Shown: one piece after another, positions 25,115 to 35,750 of the stretch
How positions within the stretch are numbered: position 1 is the first letter of the stretch
Layout: every line of letters starts with the position of its first letter
Origin: Aquamicrobium lusatiense
GTDB taxonomy: Bacteria; Pseudomonadota; Alphaproteobacteria; Rhizobiales; Rhizobiaceae
Direction of reading: 5' to 3'
Length of the DNA stretch: 64,000 nt
NCBI RefSeq assembly: GCF_014201615.1
Contig: NZ_JACHEU010000003.1
Span: forward strand, 248,001 to 312,000
Translations under genes and position numbers: made by a program
The notes under the pieces: generated by a model
The model's input: only the letters and a program-made list of their open reading frames with translations
The model's database searches: none
Told to the model about the DNA's origin: nothing

Positions 25115-27268
25115 CTAGATTTCCTTCAGGTGGAACAGGCGGTGGCCGTCCAGATAGGTTTCAAAGCCGCCCGGCACGACGAAGGTGGTGGCGTCGGATT
25201 CGATGATCGCAGGCCCCTTGATGCGGTTGCCGGGACGCAGCGTCTCCATCTGGTAGAGCTGGGCATCCACCCACTTCCCGTGCCGGTAGAACTTGCGGGT
25301 GCCGAGCTTTGCTTCCTCCGGCGGTGTTTCGCCGCCCTCTTCCTCGAAGGGTATCTTCGGCTTCGGGATCGGAACCGTGCCGCGCATGATGGCGCCGGTG
25401 ACGGAATAGCCAAGCTCAGGCGAGCGGGCGGACGCGGCATAGACGCGGCCATAGGTGTCGTTGAAGGCTTCGACGAGGCTGTCCCAGTCGCCGGCGGTCA
25501 CGGCGGTGTCGATCGGGCTTTCGATTTCCAGATCGTTGAGCTGGCCGCGATACTGCATGCGGAAGCCCGGCTGGAGCGTGACCTGATCGGCGCTGTAGCC
25601 GTTGAGCGCGAACTCTTCCAGAACGCGGTGGGCGAGTTCCTGCCACGCATCGTTGAGCTGGGCGACCTGCTCCTGCTTGTGCGTGTCGGCTGCTTCCTGC
25701 GGAAGGTTGATGTCGAGCGACTTGTCGTAGCGATACTCGAAATCCGCGGCCGCGCAGCCGAAGGCCGAGAAGCCCGCCGCCCATGCCGGAACGATGACGT
25801 CCTCGAAGCCCAGACCCTCGGTATAGCCATAGGTGTGGACCGGCCCCGCCCCGCCATAGGAGAAGCAGGTGAAGGAGCTCGGGCTGTAGCCCTTGGAGGA
25901 AATCATCGAGCGCACATAGTCGCGCAACTCGCTGTCCAGAAGCTCGATGACGCCGGCCGCTGCTTCCTCCACGGTGAGGCCGAGCGGATCTGCCACCTGC
26001 TCCTTCATCGCGTTCCAGGCGCGTTCGCGGTCGAGCTTCACCTGCCCGCCCAGGAAGTTGTCCGGGTTGAGATAGCCGAGGATGACGTGGCAGTCGGAGA
26101 TGGTGACGGTCTCGACACCGGATTCCGCCCAGCACACGCCGACGCGATAACCGGCGCTGTCCGGTCCGAGCTTGATTGCCTTGGTGTAGGGGTCGAGGCG
26201 GATGTAGCTGCCAGCGCCGGAGCCGACCGAGTCCATCGCCACCAGCGGCAGCGACAGCACGAGGCGCGCCATGTCCGGATCGTTGCGGATCGACAGTTCG
26301 CCCTGCGTGATCAGCGCCACGTCGAACGAGGTGCCGCCGATATCGGAGCAGGCGATGTTCTTGTAGCCCAGAACCTCGCCCAGATATTTGGCGCCGATGA
26401 CGCCGCCGATCGGCCCGGAAACGATGGTGCGGGCCAGTTCCTTGGCCTTCCAGGAAATGGTGCCGCCATGGGTGGCCATCACCCGCATGTCGAATTTCGA
26501 GCCATGTTCCTTGAACGACCCCGAGATCTTCTGGAGCGTCTTTCTGGAAGGCTCGGCGGCGAAGGCTTCGAGGATGGTGGTGTTGGTGCGGTGGGTTTCC
26601 TTGCGCACCGGATAGTAGTCGGTCGAGGCAAACACCGGGATCGACTTGCCGGACCTGTCGACTTCCTCCTGCACGATGTCGCGCACGCGGCGCTCATGGG
26701 CGGGGTTCTTGTAGCTGTGCAGGAGCGAGATGACGATGCCTTCGACATCCTGCTCGATCAGCTCGCGGGCGGCCGTGCGCGCCATTTCCTCGCGCAGCGG
26801 GATCACGACCTTGCCGAACATATCGACGCGCTCCATCACGCCGCGCGTGAGGTGACGCGGCACCAGCGGATCGTCGAAATAGTGGGTGTTGAGGTGGATG
26901 CGGTCTTCATAGGCGAAGCCGAGATAGGCCTGGATGGCGCGGCCCATGCGGTGGAAGTCTTCCATGCCGGCATTGACGATGAGGCCCGTGCGCAGGCCCT
27001 TGCGCTGCACGACGCGGTTGAGCATCGCCGTGCCGGAATAAACGCCGGTCTGAATGGTGGAAACCGCCTCGTCGAGGGTCATTCCCCATTGTCCAAGTCC
27101 TTCGCGCGAGCTTTCGATCAGCCCGAGCGCTTCGTTTTCAGGCGTCGATTGCGCCTTGCCGACAACGAACTCTCCGTCGGAATCGACGAAGAACGTGTCG
27201 GTCATGGTGCCGCCGGCATCGATGCCGAGCACCTGGACCGTGCGACTGTTCTGTTTGTCCAATTGCAT
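25115..27268 (-). CDS. acxA: Acetone carboxylase beta subunit
   Basis: A 717-residue HyuA/hydantoinase-A type subunit of the ASKHA fold. The phosphate-binding loop is GIDAGGTMTDTFFVD; further landmarks are CSDIGGTSFDVALI and SYGGAGPVHTYGYTEGLGF. This subunit uses ATP to activate acetone and bicarbonate. GGGAGG seven bases before the ATG at 27268 fixes the start; the frame is open a further eight codons upstream. First gene of the acxABC unit. The 365-base gap upstream (27269-27633) holds CGGACA repeats and no gene. Confidence 0.95.
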   Translation of the reverse strand: MQLDKQNSRTVQVLGIDAGGTMTDTFFVDSDGEFVVGKAQSTPENEALGLIESSREGLGQWGMTLDEAVSTIQTGVYSGTAMLNRVVQRKGLRTGLIVNAGMEDFHRMGRAIQAYLGFAYEDRIHLNTHYFDDPLVPRHLTRGVMERVDMFGKVVIPLREEMARTAARELIEQDVEGIVISLLHSYKNPAHERRVRDIVQEEVDRSGKSIPVFASTDYYPVRKETHRTNTTILEAFAAEPSRKTLQKISGSFKEHGSKFDMRVMATHGGTISWKAKELARTIVSGPIGGVIGAKYLGEVLGYKNIACSDIGGTSFDVALITQGELSIRNDPDMARLVLSLPLVAMDSVGSGAGSYIRLDPYTKAIKLGPDSAGYRVGVCWAESGVETVTISDCHVILGYLNPDNFLGGQVKLDRERAWNAMKEQVADPLGLTVEEAAAGVIELLDSELRDYVRSMISSKGYSPSSFTCFSYGGAGPVHTYGYTEGLGFEDVIVPAWAAGFSAFGCAAADFEYRYDKSLDINLPQEAADTHKQEQVAQLNDAWQELAHRVLEEFALNGYSADQVTLQPGFRMQYRGQLNDLEIESPIDTAVTAGDWDSLVEAFNDTYGRVYAASARSPELGYSVTGAIMRGTVPIPKPKIPFEEEGGETPPEEAKLGTRKFYRHGKWVDAQLYQMETLRPGNRIKGPAIIESDATTFVVPGGFETYLDGHRLFHLKEI

Positions 27269-27338
27269 TGAATATCCTCCCTTCGAGACCACGTCCGCAA
27301 TGTCGGGACAGGTCGCAGGGGGGACTGTGAAGGCAGAA

Positions 27339-27380
27339 CGGACAGGCCGGGTGTCCGATTTTCGGACATCCTGACGGACA
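27339..27380. promoter_or_regulatory. CGGACA/TGTCCG repeat cluster upstream of acxABC
   Basis: CGGACA (27339-27344), TGTCCGA-TTT-TCGGACA (27352-27368, seven-base arms) and CGGACA (27375-27380) crowd the acxA upstream region, 70-110 bases before its ATG; TGTCGGGACA lies at 27301-27310. Regular dyads at this distance look like an upstream activator site for the acetone regulator. I found no convincing -24/-12 (GG-N10-GC) promoter between them and acxA. Confidence 0.5.
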
Positions 27381-27633
27381 TGTTGCGGACGCGAAGAAAC
27401 AGGGCGGAGCCGAACCCGCCACGGCGTTTTTCATCGCTGCCGGATGCTTTGAGGCGAACCGAAAATGCAGTGAAAACAGGCACAAGGCGCGGGAAGCTGA
27501 CATTCTTCGCAACGGCCGCGCTTCCGGAAGCATTGCGGAAGATGTGCGCTGCGGTCGTGCGTCAGCACAAGAGGCCGGGCTGTTTCAGCATCTGGCGAAA
27601 AGGCGACGCCATCCGCAAGCCGGCGCAATTCCT

Positions 27634-29459
27634 TCAGTCTTTGCGCCGGCGGTCAATGCCGTAGGAATCGAGCTTCAGATAGAGGGTGGAACGGGCGATG
27701 CCGAGCCGTCTTGCCGCTTCCGTGAGGTTGCCGCCGGAACGATCGATGGCTTCCAGAATGTCGGCCTTTTCCGAGCCGCGCAGGGTGAAATCCTCCCGTT
27801 CCGCAGACTGGCGGCGCATCTCGGCCGGCAGGTCCTTGTCGTCGATGAGGCCGCTGTGCGACAGGGCATCCAGCGTCGCGACGAGGTTGGACATTTCCAG
27901 CAGATTGCCCGGCCAGTGATAGGCCTCCAGCGTGGCGAGCGCGGCTGCCGTGAAGCGCAGGCTGCGGTTGCCGCCGGTGCGCGCGTGGCGCTCGGCCACC
28001 ATGTTCAGCGAGGGATGATCTCCTGCCGGCGCGTGCGCAGGGGCGGAATGACCAGCCGCGCGCCGGCCAACCGGTAATAGAGGTCGCCGCGGAACCTGCC
28101 TTCCTCCATGGCCTCGTAAAGCGGCGTCGACGACAGCGACAGGAGCTTGATGCCGGTGCGCGCGCGGGCGCTGACCTGCTCCAGCAGGCTGAGCAGCAGC
28201 TTCTGCGCTTCCGACGGCGTGGCGCCGGGCCGGTCGAGGCACAGCGCGCCGCCGCTTTCGGCCAGTTGCTCCAGCATGGCCGAGCGGCGCGTTTCGCGGG
28301 CAAGGTCCTCGCGCAGCCCCTCATGGGTCAGGGTGGAGCAGTTCAGCATCTCGAAGCGGCCGGATGCCTGCGGGCTGGCGCGGTGGATCGCCTGTGCGAG
28401 AAAGGTCTTGCCGGTGCCGGTCTCCCCCTCGATGAGGATCGGGATATGCGCGCCGGCAAGGCGCTGGGCCTGACTGCACAGCTCGAACGTCACCGGGCCG
28501 ATGCGGGCGATCCTGTCGAGCTCTGCGCCCGGGTTGACCGGCACCGGCCGCGTACGGCGCAGGGAAAGCATGACGCCAACCGCATCCTCGCCCTCGGCGA
28601 TGACCTCCAGATCGGCCCCCGGCAGCGCGCCGGACAATTCCTCGGCGATCACTTCCGGCACCTGCTCCATCAGGTCGGGAATGCGGGCGCGCAGCGAATT
28701 GAGAGCCTCGGGATCGGCGCACAGGCGCCGGAAATCCTCGGTGGCGAAGAGATCGCGGCCGGCCCGGTCGAGAACCAGAACGGGATCGGAACTCAGCCTT
28801 GGGCGCTGCATGTGCAGGCGCTCCACCAGCCTTGCCCGCTCCATGGCGTAGTGGCGGCCGAGATCGGACTCGATCTGCAAGGCCAGCGTCGCCGACAGCG
28901 CTGCCGCGTTCATCTGCTCCACATCGTTCGGCCATGAGATATCGACGACGCCGAGCAGTCTGCCATCGGCCGGATCGGTGATCGGCGTGGCGGCGCAGTT
29001 CCAGCGGTGGATTTCCTCGCAATAATGCTCGACGCTGCTGATCTGCGTGGGCCGCCGCAGGTGAATGGCGGTGCCGATGGCATTGGTGCCGATGGCGGAT
29101 TCGCACCAGCGCCCGCCGACATGCAGGTGGTTTTCGCGGCCCCGCGCCTGCGTGGCCTCGTCGCCGGCCACGTCGAGCACCACGCCCTTGTCGTTGCACA
29201 GGAGCAGCATGTTGCCGCTGTGGTTCAGGAGATAGCCGGCTTTCTGAAGGGCTGCGCGGGCGCCGAGCCGCAGCCTGCGGGCATCGCGCCTTCCTGCGAG
29301 CAGCTCGCTTTCGCCCACCTTGGGCGCGCTCTTGAGACTGGTGACGCCACTGCGGGCGCTGCGCTGCCAGCTTTGCAGCACAAGCTCTCTGACACTGAGA
29401 GGTACACGCCCAACGGCCATGAACGCTTCCCAGTCACTTTTGGTAATGCTGGTGACCAT
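27634..29459 (-). pseudogene. acxR: Acetone carboxylase regulator AcxR, frameshifted
   Basis: AcoR/AcxR-type activator split over two frames. Frame one runs from the ATG at 29459 (GGAGG five bases upstream) to a TGA at 28005 and holds a GAF-type sensor half (GRWCESAIGTNAIGTAIHLR) and an AAA+ domain with Walker A IEGETGTGKT, ending PPLRTRRQEIIPR. The rest of the AAA+ domain and the Fis helix-turn-helix (GNLTEAARRLGIARSTLYLK) continue in another frame down to 27634. One base missing near 28011-28019 (a short C-run on the minus strand) would restore QEIIPSLNMVAERHAR and about 608 residues. Also odd: the GAFTGA loop is absent and Walker B reads CLDRPG, not LDEIG. Either a true mutation or a sequencing error. 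Confidence 0.8.
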
Positions 29460-29581
29460 CTGTTCCTCCCGAGCAAATGGCGAAGACGGATCATAGTGCA
29501 GCATGCTTCGCGATGTAAGCGCGATTATTCTGGTGCTTGCGTAAAAGTGCATGCACCCAGGCCGGCAACTTTCGTTGCCGC

Positions 29582-30430
29582 TTATGCGGCGGCGCGGCCC
29601 TCCTGCGCGCCATCGCCGGTATCCTCGCCGTCCAGCCTGACAAACGCCTTGATCGGCAGGTGGTCGGAAGCGATCCGCGCCAGCGGCGTGTCGTGCACGA
29701 TCACCGGCGAGACGATGTCGGTGCGGTTGGCGATGATGCGGTCGAGCGCCAGCAGCGGCAGGCGCGAGGGAAAGCTCGGCACCGCGCGCGGCATCGGTCC
29801 GAAGGCCGCCTCGAACATCGACAACGCCGATCGGTCATTGAGACGCCATTCGTTGAGATCGCCCATGAGCACGGTCGGCGTGGCATCGCGGGCGTTCATG
29901 ATGTCGAGGATCATGCGGGCCTGAAGCGTGCGCGAATGGCGCAGAAGGCCGAAATGAGCGGCAACCACGCGCAGACTGCCGCCGGCTTCCAGATCGATCT
30001 CGGTCATGATGGCGCCGCGCGGCTCCAGTCCGGGCAGCGTGAACTGGTGCACGTCGCGCACCGCGCCGCGCCGGAACAGTACCACATTGCCGTGCCAGCC
30101 ATGCGATTTCGCCCGTCCGAAGACGGGCACCGGCGTCAGACCGGCCTCGCGTTCGAGCCTCGCAAGGTCGAGAAGACCCTGCCGGTCGCCGAAGCGCTTG
30201 TCCACCTCCTGAAGGGCGATGACATCGGCGCCGATTTCATGGATCACCCGGCCGATACGCTCGGGGTCGAACCTGCCGTCCGTGCCCACGCATTTGTGAA
30301 CGTTGTAGGACGCCACCACCATGCCGTGCCGGCCGCCATGTTCGACTGCGGGGACTTCGCCCGCATGGTCGCGCCGCACGCGAAGCCGCTCCAGTATGCT
30401 GGCGGGAAGGCCAGCCCCAAGCTTCTGCAT
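29582..30430 (-). CDS. Endonuclease/exonuclease/phosphatase-family hydrolase
   Basis: A 282-residue EEP-superfamily enzyme. The signature residues are present in order: SYNVHKCVG (catalytic Asn), ADVIALQEVD (metal Glu), TVLMGDLNEW (Asp/Asn) and ASDHLPI (Asp-His). Metal-dependent phosphodiester cleavage is expected; members act on nucleic acids or phospholipid headgroups. The next gene, a phospholipase D-type cardiolipin synthase 105 bases upstream on the same strand, hints at membrane lipid metabolism, which is inference. No signal peptide is apparent. Confidence 0.87.
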   Translation of the reverse strand: MQKLGAGLPASILERLRVRRDHAGEVPAVEHGGRHGMVVASYNVHKCVGTDGRFDPERIGRVIHEIGADVIALQEVDKRFGDRQGLLDLARLEREAGLTPVPVFGRAKSHGWHGNVVLFRRGAVRDVHQFTLPGLEPRGAIMTEIDLEAGGSLRVVAAHFGLLRHSRTLQARMILDIMNARDATPTVLMGDLNEWRLNDRSALSMFEAAFGPMPRAVPSFPSRLPLLALDRIIANRTDIVSPVIVHDTPLARIASDHLPIKAFVRLDGEDTGDGAQEGRAAA

Positions 30431-30535
30431 GATGTCTTCGTCTCCCCTGACTGCGCATGAATCGGGATTCGGTTCCTTAAGGTAGGCAAGCGCACAAGCC
30501 CATGCAATGCCTGCGTAAGGCTAAGCACCTTCCTG

Positions 30536-31993
30536 TCAAAGATAAGGCGAACCCAGCCACAGAATGCGGTCCACCAGCCGGCGGGCGAACGGGCGGGCGC
30601 GCAGTTCGGCAAGTTTCACCGGGCGGGCATGGGCCACGATGGCCGCAATGCGGGCGTCGATCTGGCCGGCGAAATCCCGGTCGAGGACTTCCAGATCGAT
30701 CTCGAAATTCAGCCTCAGCGAACGCGGATCGATGTTGGAGGAGCCGACGAAAGCCCAGGTGCCGTCGATCACCAGCAGCTTGGAATGATCGAACGGGCCT
30801 TCGTCGCGCCACACCCGGCAATGGCCTTTCAGGACCTGATCGAACTGGGCCGTCATCGCCCGGTCGACGAGCAGCAGATTGTTGGCGGCCGGCACCACGA
30901 TGTCGATGGTCACGCCCCGGCGGGCGGCGGTGTTCAGCGCGCTGATCAGTTCCCGGTCCGGCAGGAAATAGGGCGACATGATGCGGATGGTGCTGTTGGC
31001 CACCGAAAACGCGCCCATCAGCATCTTGTGGTTGCTTTCGAGGCTGGCGTCGGGGCCGGAGGGAAGCGCCCGCATCAGAAGCGGCGCACCGGGCTCCACC
31101 TCGGCGGGCTGGATTTCCCATGCCTCGCCCTCCAGCCTTTCGTCGGTGGCAAACAGCCAGTCCTCGGCGGCAATTGCGAATATGTCGGCCACGACGGCGC
31201 CCCGGATGCGGAAATGGGTGTCGCGGGCGCTGGCGTCGCCGGCGAATTCGGACGTGAAGCCCTGCCGGATGTTCATGCCGCCGGCGAAGGCGACGGCCCC
31301 GTCGACCACGAGGATCTTGCGGTGGGTGCGCAGATTGGCATAGGGCAGCCGCAGGCCGACGATGATACGCCCGTTGAAGACGCGCGCCTGCACCCCGCCT
31401 TCGCGCAGATAGCCGACGATGCTGGGCACCGAATAGCGCGCGCCGACCGCGTCGATCAGCACCCGCACGGTGACGCCGCGTTTCACCGCCGCAATCAGCG
31501 CATCGGCAAAGCGCAGGCCGATCGCATCGCGGTCGAAAATATAGGTTTCCAGAAGAATGCTGCGTTGCGCGCCCGCTATCGCTTCGATCATCGCCCCGTA
31601 GGCCTGATCGCCGCTCTTCAGCATCCCGATGGAATTGCCGCAGACCATGTGATGATGGGTGAGCCTGTCGCCGACCCGCTTGAGGGCCGCGAACCGCCCC
31701 CCGAAGCGCTGCGCCACCAGCTCGTCGGTAACGTCAGCGCCCGGATGCGAGGATTTGCCGTGGCCGGCGGCAGAGCGCTCGGCGGCGATGTTATCGCGGC
31801 GCATGCGGTTGACGCCCGCCACGGCATAGATCAGCGCGCCGACGATGGGCGACAGCATGATCACGCCCACCCAGCCGATGGCCGAGCGCACTTCCTCCTT
31901 GGTCATGGCGGCATGAATGCCGGCGATGGCGGCAATCACGAAGGAAATGACCGCCAGTATATGCGGCCAGTATTCCTGCAACACAGTCCACAC
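30536..31993 (-). CDS. cls: Cardiolipin synthase, phospholipase D type
   Basis: A 485-residue inner-membrane enzyme. Two N-terminal transmembrane helices (PHILAVISFVIAAIAGIHAA and GWVGVIMLSPIVGALIYAV) precede two PLD domains with HKD motifs THRKILVVDG and DHSKLLVIDG. It condenses two phosphatidylglycerol molecules to cardiolipin. The GTG at 31993 is taken as the start because GGAG lies ten bases upstream and it gives the usual short N-terminus before helix 1; the frame is open 46 codons further up. The 282 bases upstream to the DUF779 gene hold no recognised feature. Confidence 0.9.
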   Translation of the reverse strand: MWTVLQEYWPHILAVISFVIAAIAGIHAAMTKEEVRSAIGWVGVIMLSPIVGALIYAVAGVNRMRRDNIAAERSAAGHGKSSHPGADVTDELVAQRFGGRFAALKRVGDRLTHHHMVCGNSIGMLKSGDQAYGAMIEAIAGAQRSILLETYIFDRDAIGLRFADALIAAVKRGVTVRVLIDAVGARYSVPSIVGYLREGGVQARVFNGRIIVGLRLPYANLRTHRKILVVDGAVAFAGGMNIRQGFTSEFAGDASARDTHFRIRGAVVADIFAIAAEDWLFATDERLEGEAWEIQPAEVEPGAPLLMRALPSGPDASLESNHKMLMGAFSVANSTIRIMSPYFLPDRELISALNTAARRGVTIDIVVPAANNLLLVDRAMTAQFDQVLKGHCRVWRDEGPFDHSKLLVIDGTWAFVGSSNIDPRSLRLNFEIDLEVLDRDFAGQIDARIAAIVAHARPVKLAELRARPFARRLVDRILWLGSPYL

Positions 31994-32275
31994 GCGCGCA
32001 ACGCTCCAAAAAATCCGCAGGCCGGGGGACGGTCGGTGGCCGAAATCTGACCCCCGTGTCCTGAGTCCGGGCGCTTGATGAATGGAGCGAGTATGAAGCG
32101 ATGCCGTTGCGAAGTCCATCGCCCGCACCACCCGTTCCCCCGGTGCCGGCGGGGTTTCACGCGCGGGCGAGCATCGGCCTTATGCCGGCGATGACGTGGA
32201 TCGCCGGGGCCGGAAAGAAGCCGCGGCAGGGATCACGCGCCGGGATGCCGGATACGCGCCGGTCAGATCGCCGGC

Positions 32276-32653
32276 TCAGGGATCGGGAGCGACGGCGCAG
32301 ACATTGGAGCGGGTGAGGAAGCGCTTTTCGCGGCCATTGTCGAGCGAGAACATGCCACCGCGCCCTGCCACCACATCGATGGTGAGGTCGGTGTGCTTCC
32401 ACGCCTCATATTGGGATTCGCTGATATAGACGGGCGTGTCGCCGATCGTGCCCAGAAGCACGTCGCGGTCGCCGACGATGAAGTCGCCGCGCGGATAGCA
32501 CATGGGCGAGGAGCCGTCGCAGCAGCCGCCGGACTGGTGGAACAGAACCGGGCCGTGATCGGCGATGATCTCGTCCAGCAGCCTGATCGCCTCCGGCGTG
32601 GCCGAGACTTTTCCGAGGGAAGTCGTGTCTCGCGAAGAAGCTTTGTCGGACAT
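32276..32653 (-). CDS. DUF779 protein, aldehyde dehydrogenase partner
   Basis: A 125-residue protein of the DUF779 family. Conserved features are FHQSGGCCDGSSPMCYP (three cysteines, redox or metal-binding in appearance) and ISESQYEAWKHTDLTIDVV. Members are regularly encoded beside acetaldehyde-type aldehyde dehydrogenases, as here, where such a gene lies 173 bases upstream on the same strand; the gap contains a palindromic element. The molecular role is unknown; help with enzyme maturation or cofactor redox state has been suggested only by association. Confidence 0.88.
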   Translation of the reverse strand: MSDKASSRDTTSLGKVSATPEAIRLLDEIIADHGPVLFHQSGGCCDGSSPMCYPRGDFIVGDRDVLLGTIGDTPVYISESQYEAWKHTDLTIDVVAGRGGMFSLDNGREKRFLTRSNVCAVAPDP

Positions 32654-32710
32654 CAGAACCTCCTGCCGTCGCGTGAGCGGCGGCGCGGCCGCAGGGGCCG
32701 CACCGCCATG

Positions 32711-32815
32711 GCTTAAAGCGTGTCGCGATCTTTCAGATTCGCTCCTTACGCTTTAAGCTGTTGTATGTAAGCATGTCGTTATCCCGAAACCGGTTCCCAC
32801 TTTCGGGCGACGTGC
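32711..32815 (-). repeat. Rhizobial-type intergenic palindromic element
   Basis: GCTTAAAGCGT (32711-32721) and ACGCTTTAAGC (32748-32758) are perfect 11-base arms around CGATCTTTCAGATTCG; a second hairpin follows, GCATGTCG-ttat-CCCGAAA with TTTCGGG-CGACGTGC (32771-32815). I recognise this two-palindrome arrangement from many Hyphomicrobiales genomes. It sits between the aldehyde dehydrogenase and the DUF779 gene, inside the likely transcript. Confidence 0.7.
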
Positions 32816-32826
32816 TTGAGTGCGTA

Positions 32827-34344
<1,518 letters not shown>

Positions 34345-34556
34345 GTCTTCCTCCCAGAAAACAGCACCGCCTCATGCGGCGCGTCGAAGTGAAGTGTTTC
34401 CTTACCTGTGCTCCGTGTCAGCCCTTCGATGGCAGATGCTTCAGGCCAACTGTCTCAGCCTTGCGACACTTGTCCGTGGAAAAATGCCGTGGCTGTCCAA
34501 AAAATGGGCCGTCCAAAAATCGGCCGACCAAAATGCCGGCGGCGGAAAACCGCCTG

Positions 34557-35525
34557 TCAGTTCGCACCGCGCAGGCCGAACCTGCCGAGCTTGCGGTGCA
34601 GCGTGGCGCGTGACATGCCAAGCGCGCGCGCCGCCGCCGTCACATTGCCGTTGGAGCGGATCAGCGCGCGTTCCAGCACCATGCGCTCCGCCTGCCGCAG
34701 GTCCTCCGAGAAGCTGGTGTCGCCGCCGAGCAGATCGGCTGCGGGCAGCGGACGGGCCAGCACTTCCGGGGTCAGGCCGAGGGCGATGCGGGCCGAGCGG
34801 GTCGCACCCACCACCAGATCGTCCCGGTCGACAGCCAGAAACGCGCCCGGCGCCTGATCGGGCGTCGGCGCCATCACGATGCGCGCGTCCGGATAGGCGA
34901 GCCGGAAGTTTTCCGCCTCGATGCGGCGCACCGCATCGCCAAGCGCCATGGCGATCAGGTGAATGAAGCTCTCGGTCAGGTCCGCCCGGCAGGACGAAAC
35001 GTCGAGCGCGGCGGCGAGATTGCCTTCGTGGTCGTAGATCGGCGCGGTGGTGCACGACAAAAGCGTGTTCTTTGAATAGAAATGCTGGTCGCGGTGGATG
35101 GTCAGCGCACGCCCTTCCACGAGGCAAGTTCCGATGCCGTTGGTGCCTTCGCTCTCCTCGCTCCAGACGGTGCCCGTCCACAGCCCCCAGTGCTCGAACG
35201 TCTCGTCGTCGGCGGCAGCGCCGCGCCGCTCGATGGGCACGCCGTCGCGGTCGGCCAGCAGCACGCAGCAGCCGATGCCGCCCACCGCCAGATAAAGCCG
35301 GTCGAGGCTCGCCTGCGAGGCGCGCAGCAAACGCTCGACACGCTGGCGGGCGTGATTGAGCTCATGATCGGTAACCCGGAGCGGCGCCCTGCGCTCAGCC
35401 GGGTCGAGCTTGTGCAGCGCCGACGAGCGCCGCCATGAAGCGACCAGCGCCGATTTCGCGGCGGCGTCGGATTCGATGGCAGCGTGAATTCTGCTGGCAT
35501 GCTGCGCAACTACGGATGCACCCAT
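34557..35525 (-). CDS. GAF-domain/Fis-type transcriptional regulator without AAA+ domain
   Basis: A 322-residue regulator shaped like an AcoR protein with its AAA+ module missing. The N-terminal half has the AcoR-type helix (SWRRSSALHKLDPAERRAPL) and a GAF domain with WSEESEGTNGIGTCLVEGRA; the C-terminus is a Fis HTH (ALIRSNGNVTAAARALGMSR). Without AAA+ it cannot remodel sigma-54 polymerase, so it probably acts as a simple activator or repressor. GGAGG lies five bases before the ATG. It is encoded 212 bases upstream of the aldehyde dehydrogenase on the same strand and is its likely regulator, perhaps sensing an aldehyde or alcohol. Confidence 0.87.
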   Translation of the reverse strand: MGASVVAQHASRIHAAIESDAAAKSALVASWRRSSALHKLDPAERRAPLRVTDHELNHARQRVERLLRASQASLDRLYLAVGGIGCCVLLADRDGVPIERRGAAADDETFEHWGLWTGTVWSEESEGTNGIGTCLVEGRALTIHRDQHFYSKNTLLSCTTAPIYDHEGNLAAALDVSSCRADLTESFIHLIAMALGDAVRRIEAENFRLAYPDARIVMAPTPDQAPGAFLAVDRDDLVVGATRSARIALGLTPEVLARPLPAADLLGGDTSFSEDLRQAERMVLERALIRSNGNVTAAARALGMSRATLHRKLGRFGLRGAN

Positions 35526-35750
35526 CGGCTCCTCCCGGGCGGCTTCCTTTGCCTCACAAAACGCCGTGCGTTGCTTCAGGAGTTACGCATCAGCGCATTG
35601 TTCCGAGGCCTGTTCCTGTCCGGGCATCCTCCACCCTGCCCGGCATTGCCTCAGGGGCCGTCACAGGCCCTTCCTTCGAGTGTAGCCTCCGGTCCGGTTA
35701 CTTGCAAATCCGACCAAGGGAGCATGCCGGGCGCACACGCAGAATTGAAG

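Noticed and set aside
22467-27271. Frames of 883 and 713 codons antisense to the acetone carboxylase alpha and beta genes
   Set aside because: The minus strand encodes full-length, recognisable subunits; the antisense products are His/Asp/Gly-rich shadows.
27269-27340. Sigma-54 (-24/-12) promoter of acxA
   Set aside because: The closest match, TGTCCCGACATTGC on the minus strand, has GT instead of GG and a spacing one base short, so it breaks the GG-N10-GC rule.
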